The notes beneath the pieces are model-generated. The model did not search any database, was not told the DNA's origin, and worked only from the letters and a program-made list of their open reading frames with translations. A program made the translations under genes and the position numbers. A DNA stretch of 64,000 nt from positions 1 to 64,000 of the forward strand of contig JADKGL010000001.1 in the NCBI GenBank assembly GCA_016722295.1, in the 5' to 3' direction. Each line of letters starts with the position of its first letter. Within the stretch, counting starts at the first letter, position 1. This document shows positions 49,678-58,524 of this stretch, piece after piece. Source of the DNA: Saprospiraceae bacterium (GTDB lineage Bacteria > Bacteroidota > Bacteroidia > Chitinophagales > Saprospiraceae).

Positions 49678-51537
49678 TCATGTATGGCTTCTTGATTTAT
49701 AATCCAATATAAGTGCTATAAACGCATCACCGTACTGAGTTAGTTTATTTTCTGAAACTCCAGAAATTTCTAACATTTTACTCCGATCATCAGGAAGATA
49801 TTCACACATACTTTTCAATGTACTATCGTGAAAAATAATAAATGGAGCCAGATTTTTTTCAAATGCAAATTTTCGTCGCAGTGCTTTTAATTCATCAAAT
49901 AATGCTGGATCTATTTCATAAGGTGATCTTATGTTAACTTTTTGGGACGCATTTGATTTGGGTTTAGGTACATTCCTTTGTTCTTTAGATTTTACCGCAT
50001 ATGATTCAGGGATGGTCAAGAATATATTTCGTTTTCCATATAAAATTTCAGACCCAAAATCAGTAATTTTTAGTACGAAATTTTCATCGTATGCTGGTGC
50101 AATTACACCTAATTGAATTAATTGAAGGAGATAAGATTGCCATGATTCATAATTTAAATCTCGTCCTACTCCAAATGTTTTAAGTCGATCATAATTCTTT
50201 TGTATTACATCTTTGTTTTGTGAACCACGCAATACATTTATGATCATTGTACTTGCTTCAGATTGTCCTGTTCTGTAAATTGCTGACAACGCTTTCTGAG
50301 CTATTGCAGAGCCGTCTATAAACTTGGGTGGATTCTCACATACATCGCAATAGCTACAATCTTGAAACATTGATTCACTAAAATAATTAATCAAAATTTT
50401 TCTGCGACAATGATTCGCTTCACAATATTGCTGCATTAATTTCAATTTCTCTAAATTGTATTCTGACTGTTCACTTTCTTCAGCAAATTTTCTTAATATA
50501 ATAAGGTCGCCTAAATTATAAAATAAAACTGTCTCGGCTGGTTTTCCATCTCTCCCTGCGCGTCCAATTTCCTGATAATAAGACTCTATCGTTTTTGGCA
50601 TATTAAAATGGACAATATAACGCACATCTGACTTATCTATACCCATCCCAAAAGCAATGGTTGCAATAATTAATCTTATTTTATCTGAAGCAAAATCTTC
50701 TTGAACTTGCGTCCTTTCTTCTGATGTCATACCAGCATGATATGCCTTACACAAAATTCCTGATTGATTCAATTTTTCTGCCACTTTCTCCGTAGTTTTT
50801 CGCGACAGGCAATACACAATACCACTCTGTTGAATATACTTCTTATAGAGCGCTTCGATTTTTTCTATTTTATTTTTTTCTGCAGCTCCTTTAAATACAC
50901 ACAAATGCAAATTCGGTCTATCAAATGAAGCAACAAACATCGCAGCATCTTCTATTCTCAATTGCCTCAAAATATCTTGCCGTGTTACTTTATCTGCAGT
51001 TGCAGTCAATGCAATGATAGGTACCTTAGGAAACATTTCCTTGAGCAAGTGTAACTGTGTATATTCTTTTCTAAAATCATGTCCCCAATTGCTTATGCAA
51101 TGTGCTTCATCGATAGCAATCAATGATATAGTCAACTTTGAAATAAATTCTTCTTTGGACTGAATAAATGTTTCGGGTGAAATATACAACAACTTTATTT
51201 TACCAAGCAAACACTTGGATTTGATCTGATGAATCTCGTTATAATGTAGACTTGAATTAATATAAGCTGCTTCCACCCCATTTTGTTTCAATGCCATCAC
51301 TTGATCTTTCATTAATGCAATCAAAGGGGAGATCACAATGCAAAGATGTGGTAACAAGGTGGCAGGTAATTGAAAACAAAGTGATTTTCCGCCTCCTGTT
51401 GGCATTAAAACAAAACAATTTTTTTGCTCCAAAAGTGAAAGCACAATTTCATGTTGCAATGGTCGAAAATCATCGTATCCAAAGTATTTCTTAAGGTTTT
51501 CTTTAATTGGGTATTGCATTTCGGATATATTCATCAT
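49678..51537 (-). CDS. recQ: ATP-dependent DNA helicase RecQ
   Basis: 619 residues from the ATG at 51537 (MMNISEMQYPIKENLKKYFGYDDFRPLQHEIV); the ATG at 51585 lies upstream of the -7 box 51542-51549. Helicase motifs: Walker A MPTGGGKSLCFQLPA, DEAH box AIDEAHCISNWGHDFR, HAGMTSEERT, IATIAFGMGIDKSDVR, IGRAGRDGKP. The RecQ-C zinc site is YCEANHCRRKILINYF...CSYCDVCENPP; a winged helix and a C-terminal HRDC-like domain follow. DNA repair and recombination. Confidence 0.96.
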   Translation of the reverse strand: MMNISEMQYPIKENLKKYFGYDDFRPLQHEIVLSLLEQKNCFVLMPTGGGKSLCFQLPATLLPHLCIVISPLIALMKDQVMALKQNGVEAAYINSSLHYNEIHQIKSKCLLGKIKLLYISPETFIQSKEEFISKLTISLIAIDEAHCISNWGHDFRKEYTQLHLLKEMFPKVPIIALTATADKVTRQDILRQLRIEDAAMFVASFDRPNLHLCVFKGAAEKNKIEKIEALYKKYIQQSGIVYCLSRKTTEKVAEKLNQSGILCKAYHAGMTSEERTQVQEDFASDKIRLIIATIAFGMGIDKSDVRYIVHFNMPKTIESYYQEIGRAGRDGKPAETVLFYNLGDLIILRKFAEESEQSEYNLEKLKLMQQYCEANHCRRKILINYFSESMFQDCSYCDVCENPPKFIDGSAIAQKALSAIYRTGQSEASTMIINVLRGSQNKDVIQKNYDRLKTFGVGRDLNYESWQSYLLQLIQLGVIAPAYDENFVLKITDFGSEILYGKRNIFLTIPESYAVKSKEQRNVPKPKSNASQKVNIRSPYEIDPALFDELKALRRKFAFEKNLAPFIIFHDSTLKSMCEYLPDDRSKMLEISGVSENKLTQYGDAFIALILDYKSRSHT

Positions 51538-51541
51538 ATTG

Positions 51542-51549
51542 CAAATATA
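51542..51549 (-). promoter_or_regulatory. -7 box of recQ
   Basis: The minus strand reads TATATTTG immediately before the ATG at 51537/51534. The mRNA would be almost leaderless. Confidence 0.55.
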
Positions 51550-51625
51550 TAGTCTATAAGCTTCAAATCTGATAAAAAATAGCACTTTTTCGTAAGATAG
51601 ATATTAGTACAGACAATAATATTCA

Positions 51626-51633
51626 TATATTCG
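51626..51633 (+). promoter_or_regulatory. -7 box of the 51641 gene
   Basis: TATATTCG (TAnnTTYG form) 8 bp before the ATG at 51641; divergent from the recQ promoter. Confidence 0.5.
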
Positions 51634-51640
51634 CTGAAAT

Positions 51641-52954
51641 ATGAACAAGTACTTTTTAATTGTTGCTAGTTATTTTGTTTCATTTAGCAGCTTAAGTGCC
51701 CAATTGAATAAACCAATCATAGAACCATTTAATATCGGATGGGGATGGTTTAATCTGCGAATCAGCGGTACACAAATAGCCCCAAAAGCTGTTGAATGGC
51801 AAGTGATTGAGAAGAATCTAAATCAAATCGTATTTAGTACTTCATGTGACAACACGATATGCAGTTCAAACTGTTTAAATGGTTTATTTGGAGATCAAAA
51901 AGATACCAGAGAGAAGTTAATCGTAGGTTGTAAATCAAACACTACCTATACAGCTAAAGTCAGATACAACAATGCAATAGAATGGTCTCCTTGGAGTGAA
52001 TCCATAGATATTTCGACTCCTATTGAACCAAATTATTCTGGAGATGAAATTTCAATTTTAGTTTGGGGTAATGAATTGGTTTATTTTGGAGACCAATGTG
52101 GAATAATCTCAACCAGTAGACTTGGATCGCAATCCTTAGACTCAAAAGACAATTTTTGTTACGCATTACAATGCGATATGAGACGAGTGCTTAATCGAAA
52201 AATCAATATCGTAAATGCAAGTTATGATGGGGCAAGTATAGACAGTTGGTTAGATATTGATAAATATAAATTTGATTCGATCTATGCATCAGCTTATGCC
52301 ATGTCATTATTCTTCTTTGGACAAGAATCTGCGAGGAAGAATATTATTGCAACAGATTATGCAAAAAAATTAGATAGTCTTTCAAGATTCCTAGCAAGCC
52401 GTCAACATCATCATATTATAAATTCAATACATTATACAACCGATATTTCTAAAGTAAGTCGTAAAACTCAATCGGATTATGCTGCCGCATGGAATAACAA
52501 AATCAATACACTTGAATCCTTTGAGCCAGATGTCGCAAAATACTTGTGGAAAGGTTTAGATTTATATAATCTTTTTAGAGTTGATACTTTGAGATATATT
52601 TCTCCAGATGGTTTACATTTGGATATGACAGAAGGAGTTCCAGCTTTAGTCTATAGATTAGCGCCGTTCCTTTTTGAAATTATTGATAGCACGTTAACAA
52701 ATACAATTTCAACACCTCCAAATAAAGTAAGCACTTATCAAAAAAACAATGAAATTCTTATTCATAACAGCAGTATAAATGAACTATTACATTATGATTT
52801 GATAAATTTAAATGGAATAAAAGTTCAATCTGGAAAAATTTCCAATAGTAGCATTACACTGAACGAAAATATCTCAACAGGAATTTATTTCCTTAGATTA
52901 ATAAATAATAACTCTCATGTAATTAGTCAAACAAAATTATTTTATAACAATTAA
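51641..52954 (+). CDS. Secreted SGNH-hydrolase-like protein with T9SS sorting domain
   Basis: 437 residues. The signal peptide MNKYFLIVASYFVSFSSLSAQ precedes a fibronectin-III-like domain (about 25-130, WQVIEKNLN...YTAKVRYNNAIEWSPWSESI). An SGNH-like domain follows: ISILVWGNELVYFGDQ in the position of the GQSN block, and SPDGLHLDM with the D-x-x-H catalytic pair. The first block lacks the usual Ser, so activity is uncertain. The C-terminus is a sorting domain (YDLINLNGIKVQSGKI...GIYFLRLINNNSHVISQTKLF). Acts outside the cell, perhaps on glycan esters. Confidence 0.6.
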   Translation: MNKYFLIVASYFVSFSSLSAQLNKPIIEPFNIGWGWFNLRISGTQIAPKAVEWQVIEKNLNQIVFSTSCDNTICSSNCLNGLFGDQKDTREKLIVGCKSNTTYTAKVRYNNAIEWSPWSESIDISTPIEPNYSGDEISILVWGNELVYFGDQCGIISTSRLGSQSLDSKDNFCYALQCDMRRVLNRKINIVNASYDGASIDSWLDIDKYKFDSIYASAYAMSLFFFGQESARKNIIATDYAKKLDSLSRFLASRQHHHIINSIHYTTDISKVSRKTQSDYAAAWNNKINTLESFEPDVAKYLWKGLDLYNLFRVDTLRYISPDGLHLDMTEGVPALVYRLAPFLFEIIDSTLTNTISTPPNKVSTYQKNNEILIHNSSINELLHYDLINLNGIKVQSGKISNSSITLNENISTGIYFLRLINNNSHVISQTKLFYNN

Positions 52955-52964
52955 TTTATTATTT

Positions 52965-53474
52965 ATGACAGATTTAATAGGAATCAATTGGATTGCCACA
53001 CTTGTAGCTGCAATAGTGCCAATGTTTATCGGTTTCATTTGGTATCATGACAAAACTTTTGGAAATCGTTGGATGAAAGAAACAGGATTAGATCCTGCGA
53101 AATTAGCTTCAGGAAATATGGCAATTATTTTTGGAAGTACATTTGTACTCAGCTTTTTCCTTGCATTTGCTATGAACTTTATCGTGATACACCAATGGGG
53201 TATCTTTGGAACACTGTTAAGTGCACCAGGATTAACTACTGAATCAGAAGAGTATAAAACTGCACAAATGCTTTTTCAAAAATATGGAACACTTTATAGA
53301 AGTTTTAAACATGGATTTTTACATGGCGCTATTAGTGCTATTACCCTAGCATTGCCAATTCTTGGAATCAATGCATTATTTGAAAGAAAGTCATGGACTT
53401 ATATATTGATCCATTTAGGCTTTTGGATTATAACCTTGGGCATAATGGGAGGAATCATTTGCGGTTGGATGTAG
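52965..53474 (+). CDS. DUF1761 membrane protein
   Basis: 169 residues with four hydrophobic helices. The N-terminal helix INWIATLVAAIVPMFIGFIWYHDKTFGNRWMKETG is the DUF1761 signature (only the pattern W-Y-x5-F-G-x-x-W-M is diagnostic). A later helix pair is HGAISAITLALPILGINALF and WTYILIHLGFWIITLGIMGG. Inner-membrane protein of unknown function. It is 10 bp after the SGNH-like gene; co-transcription possible. Confidence 0.85.
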   Translation: MTDLIGINWIATLVAAIVPMFIGFIWYHDKTFGNRWMKETGLDPAKLASGNMAIIFGSTFVLSFFLAFAMNFIVIHQWGIFGTLLSAPGLTTESEEYKTAQMLFQKYGTLYRSFKHGFLHGAISAITLALPILGINALFERKSWTYILIHLGFWIITLGIMGGIICGWM

Positions 53475-53870
53475 CCAATTAAGAAATGGGGTAATCATTT
53501 GCAAAATCTCTACAAATTGAATTCTAAAAGGTCAATTGTGAATTATGCAAATGATTATTCATTTTCGATTAATCCTAAATTCCATTTTAGACTTATCCGA
53601 ATGAAACTATTTTAAAATAGTTGGCATTGTTTGGAGATTTCATGCCGCAAGTTTAGCTTCCGCTACATTGAGAAAATAAAATTGGGAACGAGGAGAAATA
53701 TGTAGTCAGTTTTTCTTGCAGTTTGTTTATAATATCGTACTTTACTAATCTTGTTTATGAATACAAGAAATTGAAAAGACAAGATCTACAAAAAATAATC
53801 AAGAATATTTCGTGCAATATCTTATGTAATTTAAAATAATTACATTTAATTTGCATCTAAATTTGCCCAC
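53475..53870. other. Intergenic region with a large hairpin and an 18-bp palindrome
   Basis: No gene is visible. A compound hairpin at 53492-53557 has 12-bp outer arms TAATCATTTGCA / TGCAAATGATTA and an inner 8-bp stem (ACAAATTGA / TCAATTGT with one bulge). A separate perfect palindrome, AACTATTTTAAAATAGTT, lies at 53605-53622. The first could be the transcription end of the DUF1761 gene, though no T-run follows. Confidence 0.5.
53858..53865 (+). promoter_or_regulatory. -7 box of the 41-residue membrane protein gene
   Basis: TAAATTTG lies 5 bp before the ATG at 53871; no clear -33 element. Supports expression of the small gene as a leaderless mRNA. Confidence 0.35.
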
Positions 53871-53996
53871 ATGGAGCTACAAGAATTTAATAAAGGCAGC
53901 AAAGGAAAGTGTTTTGTATACTTTCTAGTTTTCTTATTCCTTTTTATAGGCCTTTTAGTCTACATCTATAACAAGAATTCGCCACTTAGCTTTTAA
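53871..53996 (+). CDS. Small single-pass membrane protein, 41 residues
   Basis: Reads MELQEFNKGSKGKC, then the hydrophobic helix FVYFLVFLFLFIGLLVYIY and the short tail NKNSPLSF. A charged N-terminus and one clear helix suggest an inner-membrane small protein. It has a plausible -7 box directly upstream and ends 20 bp before the stop of the convergent 54016-54225 gene. Family not recognised. Confidence 0.5.
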   Translation: MELQEFNKGSKGKCFVYFLVFLFLFIGLLVYIYNKNSPLSF

Positions 53997-54015
53997 TATC
54001 TAAGCCAAATCCTTA

Positions 54016-54225
54016 TTAATCCTCTTCATTCTCAAACAACAGAATAGAAGCTATCTCGTATTGCCCTTCTTTTACATAAAGGTCAACACCATTCATAGCT
54101 AGCTTCATTTGCTCTTGCTGTTTATTTTGAATCATGGCCTCAATGCCATTTTTAAGTAGCTGAAGTCGCTTAACTTCTGCTTTGTAAGCGTCTCTGAGAG
54201 ACATAATTTTTTTCCAACCTTGCAT
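54016..54225 (-). CDS. Small helical protein, 69 residues
   Basis: Start chosen at 54225 (MQGWKKIMSLRDAYKAEVKR) because the -7 box 54249-54256 excludes the ATG at 54249. The N-terminal two-thirds is helical and charged (LRDAYKAEVKRLQLLKNGI then MIQNKQQEQMKLAMNG). The C-terminus ends EIASILLFENEED. No signal peptide. Function unknown. Confidence 0.55.
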   Translation of the reverse strand: MQGWKKIMSLRDAYKAEVKRLQLLKNGIEAMIQNKQQEQMKLAMNGVDLYVKEGQYEIASILLFENEED

Positions 54226-54541
54226 AATAGAGTGAATTATATACTCCACAAATTTATATATATTTTTTCAATAATATGTAATATTTTTTATAAAAATTTT
54301 AATGCAATTTTTAAATTATTATATTTAATTGATTATCAAATATTTACATTGCAGTTAATTTATACATTAAAAAAAAATTAATATAATTAAATATGATAAA
54401 TATTTGAATGTAAGCTCGAAAATATCAAATCTCTCGCATTTTTTTATGAATTAATTTCTAAATTAATTTGATATGAAGAATTATATTTGGGGTTTCATTT
54501 ACTTCTTCAATTTTATTACTAAATTCTAAAACAGTATAACA
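54226..54541. promoter_or_regulatory. AT-rich intergenic region with promoter of the 54016-54225 gene
   Basis: About 315 bp, extremely AT-rich. The minus-strand -7 box TAAATTTG lies at 54249-54256. The plus-strand promoter of the M12B gene must also lie here, but no strict TAnnTTTG box is visible near 54500. Confidence 0.45.
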
Positions 54542-57500
54542 ATGCAGCGATCTAACCAATTTTTAAAAACTATGACTCTCACCTTGATTTGCTTCTTACT
54601 ACACTTCCTCGCTAACGCCAATCAAAATTTGACCCCTATCGAACAAAGTTTACAGCAACTTCGACTTCGACAGAAGCCGTTTCGCGTAAATGACCTTTCA
54701 ATTTCCCTACAAGCTTCATTGATTAAAATACCCCAACAAATAAAAAATGCTGCTTATTTTCATTTGGATAAACAAAAAATGACAGAAATCAGACTCTTGA
54801 AACCTGAATATTTGATTACACAATTTGTCGATGCCTATGGACAAATGATCACTGTAGAATTGGAAAGACAATTAATTATGGAGCCCGGTGCTAGAATGAT
54901 TAGCCCTGATGATGCGACTGGAACCTTACTACAGGAAGGCGCTTTTTATAGAGGAATTATAAAAGGTAAAAGTGCTTCCATTGCTGCAATAAGTTTTTTA
55001 GAAAACGAAATTGTAGGCGTACTTTCTACCCAAGAAGAAGGCAATATCATTATTGGTAAACCTCAAGTTATCGACGGAATTTCAGAGTCACAGTCTCCTC
55101 ATATGCTCTATTATGAATCTGATCTCAATATTCAATCACCATTTACTTGTGGTGTTCCAGATATAAACCCTTCATTAGTTTCTATTCCACCATCAGACGA
55201 ATCCTCATCAACAATCACTGCCAAGCGCTGCAAAAAAATTCGTGTCTATTTGGAATGCGATTACAATTTATATACTAGAAAAAATAATTCTAAACCTTCG
55301 GTAGAAAGTTATATAACTTCTGTCTTTAATGTTGTAAAAACCCTTTATTTTAATGACCAAATAAATGTTGAAATTTCACAAATATTTGTTTGGACGACCC
55401 AAGATTCTTATTTGCACTCTACCCTACCAGCTATCATCTATGATTATGCTGCTAAACGAAATAAAAATTTTAATGGAGATCTTGCGCAACTCATTAGTAC
55501 AGTGCCTCCACAACAACAAGGGGGTATTGCATTTTTAGATGGATTATGTCGAGAATATGGTGATGGCTCAGGTCGGTCTCCACATTCATTTGCTTTTATT
55601 TTTGATGCATTTTCTACTTTCCCAACATATTCATGGACAGTAGAAGTTATGACACATGAAATGGGACATAATATTGGCTCACCACATACGCACAACTGTG
55701 TTTGGGGTCCCAATAAAAACACTTCAATTGACAATTGTACAATACCCGATGATGGTACTTCTTGTACCCAAGGACCAAGACCTACTAATGGTGGGACTAT
55801 CATGTCCTATTGTCATCTAGTGAATGGTGTAGGTATTAATTTCACTAAAGGATTTGGACCTGAACCAGGTCAACTTATGCGAGATGCGATCACATCAAAA
55901 TCTTGCTTATCAAGGACAGTAAATCCTACTGTAAAATCTTCCATCGCTGGACCTTTTTACGAAGGAGATTCTGTTCGTCTTCGCGCAAATCCATTTCTCG
56001 GGAATTACACTTATGATTGGTTTCATTATGACGTTTTACTTCAAGGAAAAAATGACACAGTCATTACCACCGCAACTAGTGGTGAATATCGAGTGGCGAT
56101 ATCAACGGACTGCACAGAATTTTCTTCTGCACTCGATGTCAAAATCAATCCTATAGTCGTGAATTTAGGTTGCGAAGTAATAGCTGGAAAAGTAGACTCT
56201 TTGAGTTTTATAAAAACTATGAATGCAGATGATAATACACTTACTGATAGCATTATTGTACCTGCCTCAGCATATCAGAATATACCATCGAGTATAAAAG
56301 ACATTCTTGTAGAACTATATGTTACGATAAATCCTTTAAGTACCAACACACTGAACAAAAGTGTTTTCATGACTTACACTGGACCAAATAAAATAGTGGA
56401 AAACATAAATTTCGATATCAATGCAAACGATGGAGAAAACTTTAGGCAACTAAAAACATATCATAGAAAATTAGGTGTTTTTGATCCAAAAGGAACTTGG
56501 AAATTTACAACCAAAGATCTTAAAGCTGATCCTGGTATAGATGCTAGAGTAAGTTGGAACATTGTTCTAAAATGGAAGGCAGCTGATGTAATTCCTACTT
56601 GCAATATTCCTATTTGTGGAAATTCAAACCGCATTCTTGATGCTGGAATTGTTGGAGGTATATACAAGTGGTCTACTGGAGCAGTAAGTAAAACAATCAC
56701 AGTAAACACTCCAGGCACATACAGTGTAACTGTAACAAAAAATGGAAAAACTGCAAGCCACGCTGTCAACTTAGTTTCTAAAAATACACAATTCTCACAA
56801 TCGGTTTCTATTTGTGAAGGTGACAGTTTAGAAATTGGTTCTAATACATATAAAACATCCGGTGTCTATACAAATTCCTTAATTGCAGCTGATGGCTGCG
56901 ACAGTGTATTAGTCACTACTCTCAAAGTAAATCCTAATCAAAGTACTACATTAGACATAACAGCTTGCTATAATTCAATTATCAATGGCACAAAAATTAC
57001 AAAAGACATTGAACTCAAATCCAGTCTAAAAACACATTTAGGATGTGATAGTATTGTCATTACAAAAATAAAAGTTTTGCCTGAACTTATATTGGATGGA
57101 ATAGTAGCAGTGAATTGCGAGAATATTGGAGCTTCTCTTGATGCTACGGTTATAGGTGGCAAAGCGCCTTATAGTCTGCAATGGTCAAACGGTCAATCCG
57201 CCTATCAATTAGCAGGATTGAAAGATGGAAAATACATATTAAAAGTAACAGATGGAAATTCGTGTCTTGCTGAAAAAGAGTTCATTGTTGACAATTATGA
57301 TTCTGTTGGGATTACACCAGTAATCAAGAATGTAAATTGTTTTGCAGAATCAAATGGAAGTATAGAAGCAGTTTTAAATTCAGGTACACAACCAATCAGT
57401 TATAGCTGGTCAACAGGTAATACAACAAACAAAATAATAGATATAAAAAAAGGAAAATATACTTTATATGCAAGTGATAAAAATGGCTGCACTTTCAATG

Positions 57501-58003
57501 CAGAATACAATGTGACAGAACCGGAGTTATTAATCAGTATTTTAGATACTAAATCTGCAAATGGAAGTGCATCAAATGGCTCAATTACTCCAACTGTTTT
57601 TGGCGGAATAAAACCATATAAATACAAATGGTCCACAGGCGATACATCAATGATTTTAGAAAATATTCGTTCTGGAAACTATGCTGTGACCATCACCGAT
57701 GCAAATGGTTGCATGACTCAAAATTCAGTGCAAGTAATTTCAGGTATAAATAATCCAATTGTAAATGAAATAATTCTTGCCCCAAATCCTGTTTTCCAAA
57801 AATTACTTATTGAGTCAACTCAGCAAAGTATTGTTCAATATCAAGTATTTGACATCGCTGGAAAAAATGTAATGCATTCTAAAAACCCAATTACCTCATC
57901 AAAAATCTCAATAGATTGCTTTTCTTTAGCCAATGGAAATTATTTCATACAACTAAAATTTAATGATGGAAGTCAAGTAACTAGAAGATTTATTAAAAAC
58001 TAA
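54542..58003 (+). CDS. Secreted M12B-type metalloprotease with SprB repeats and T9SS sorting domain
   Basis: 1153 residues. A signal region (MTLTLICFLLHFLANA) and a propeptide-like part (to about 220) precede the metzincin domain. The zinc motif HEMGHNIGSPH (about 371-381) is HExxHxxGxxH with the Met-turn GGTIMSYCH. A proprotein-convertase P-like beta domain follows (GTWKFTTKDLKADPGIDARVSW). Then come Ig/SprB repeats (GGKAPYSLQWSNGQS, GTQPISYSWSTGNTT, GGIKPYKYKWSTGDTS). The C-terminal sorting domain is NEIILAPNPVFQKLLIES...GNYFIQLKFNDGSQVTRRFIKN. A secreted or surface protease that should cut proteins outside the cell. Confidence 0.93.
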   Translation: MQRSNQFLKTMTLTLICFLLHFLANANQNLTPIEQSLQQLRLRQKPFRVNDLSISLQASLIKIPQQIKNAAYFHLDKQKMTEIRLLKPEYLITQFVDAYGQMITVELERQLIMEPGARMISPDDATGTLLQEGAFYRGIIKGKSASIAAISFLENEIVGVLSTQEEGNIIIGKPQVIDGISESQSPHMLYYESDLNIQSPFTCGVPDINPSLVSIPPSDESSSTITAKRCKKIRVYLECDYNLYTRKNNSKPSVESYITSVFNVVKTLYFNDQINVEISQIFVWTTQDSYLHSTLPAIIYDYAAKRNKNFNGDLAQLISTVPPQQQGGIAFLDGLCREYGDGSGRSPHSFAFIFDAFSTFPTYSWTVEVMTHEMGHNIGSPHTHNCVWGPNKNTSIDNCTIPDDGTSCTQGPRPTNGGTIMSYCHLVNGVGINFTKGFGPEPGQLMRDAITSKSCLSRTVNPTVKSSIAGPFYEGDSVRLRANPFLGNYTYDWFHYDVLLQGKNDTVITTATSGEYRVAISTDCTEFSSALDVKINPIVVNLGCEVIAGKVDSLSFIKTMNADDNTLTDSIIVPASAYQNIPSSIKDILVELYVTINPLSTNTLNKSVFMTYTGPNKIVENINFDINANDGENFRQLKTYHRKLGVFDPKGTWKFTTKDLKADPGIDARVSWNIVLKWKAADVIPTCNIPICGNSNRILDAGIVGGIYKWSTGAVSKTITVNTPGTYSVTVTKNGKTASHAVNLVSKNTQFSQSVSICEGDSLEIGSNTYKTSGVYTNSLIAADGCDSVLVTTLKVNPNQSTTLDITACYNSIINGTKITKDIELKSSLKTHLGCDSIVITKIKVLPELILDGIVAVNCENIGASLDATVIGGKAPYSLQWSNGQSAYQLAGLKDGKYILKVTDGNSCLAEKEFIVDNYDSVGITPVIKNVNCFAESNGSIEAVLNSGTQPISYSWSTGNTTNKIIDIKKGKYTLYASDKNGCTFNAEYNVTEPELLISILDTKSANGSASNGSITPTVFGGIKPYKYKWSTGDTSMILENIRSGNYAVTITDANGCMTQNSVQVISGINNPIVNEIILAPNPVFQKLLIESTQQSIVQYQVFDIAGKNVMHSKNPITSSKISIDCFSLANGNYFIQLKFNDGSQVTRRFIKN

Positions 58004-58015
58004 AAATGTGTTCTC

Positions 58016-58060
58016 ATAGTGAGTATTTCAGCATTGTATTATTGCTGAAATACTTACTAT
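58016..58060. terminator. Bidirectional hairpin between convergent genes
   Basis: 18-bp arms 58016-58033 and 58043-58060 (ATAGTGAGTATTTCAGCA against its complement, one G-T wobble) with a 9-nt loop. It lies between the M12B protease gene and the minus-strand barrel gene. No long T-run follows on the plus strand. Confidence 0.6.
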
Positions 58061-58067
58061 TAAAGTA

Positions 58068-58523
58068 TCAAAAAGTATAAGCAATTGATCCATGTAAAGA
58101 GATTACTATCCTTTTAAATTTAGATTGCAACTCATCACTTGTTACTAAAGGAGATTGACCTGAAATGAGAAGTCCAAAATGCAGAGGTATACTATTAAGA
58201 TCGCAACCAAAATTGAACCCATAAATTAGACTAGTAAAATAATATGTTCCTCGTCTTAAACTATAATGTAGCTGACCTTTTACATTAAACCTAATTGGGT
58301 AAGATAAGTCAATCCAACTTCCACTATTTGAATTGTTTATTTGAGTAATTGATCCTTTAAAATCTTCACGATAAGAAATATACTGTCTCTTACCGCCGCG
58401 AAGACCAATATAAAAACTAGCATCAGCTTTTCCTCTTTCCCTTTCTCTAAAATACTCATACAAAAATGTGAAAAAAATTCTACAATTCCACAATATTGTT
58501 AATTTCACATAGAATTTTATCAA
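58068..58523 (-). CDS. Outer-membrane beta-barrel C-terminal part, apparently N-truncated
   Basis: 151 codons. From about residue 35 on it shows amphipathic strands (KADASFYIGLRGGKRQYIS, WIDLSYPIRFNVKGQLHYSLRRGTYYF, SLIYGFNFGCDL, PLHFGLLISG) and ends HGSIAYTF, with the terminal Phe typical of outer-membrane barrels. The first 30 codons are not a signal peptide and lie in the divergent promoter region of the next gene, so the gene is probably a truncated remnant or starts internally. Confidence 0.5.
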   Translation of the reverse strand: MIKFYVKLTILWNCRIFFTFLYEYFRERERGKADASFYIGLRGGKRQYISYREDFKGSITQINNSNSGSWIDLSYPIRFNVKGQLHYSLRRGTYYFTSLIYGFNFGCDLNSIPLHFGLLISGQSPLVTSDELQSKFKRIVISLHGSIAYTF

Positions 58524-58524
58524 A

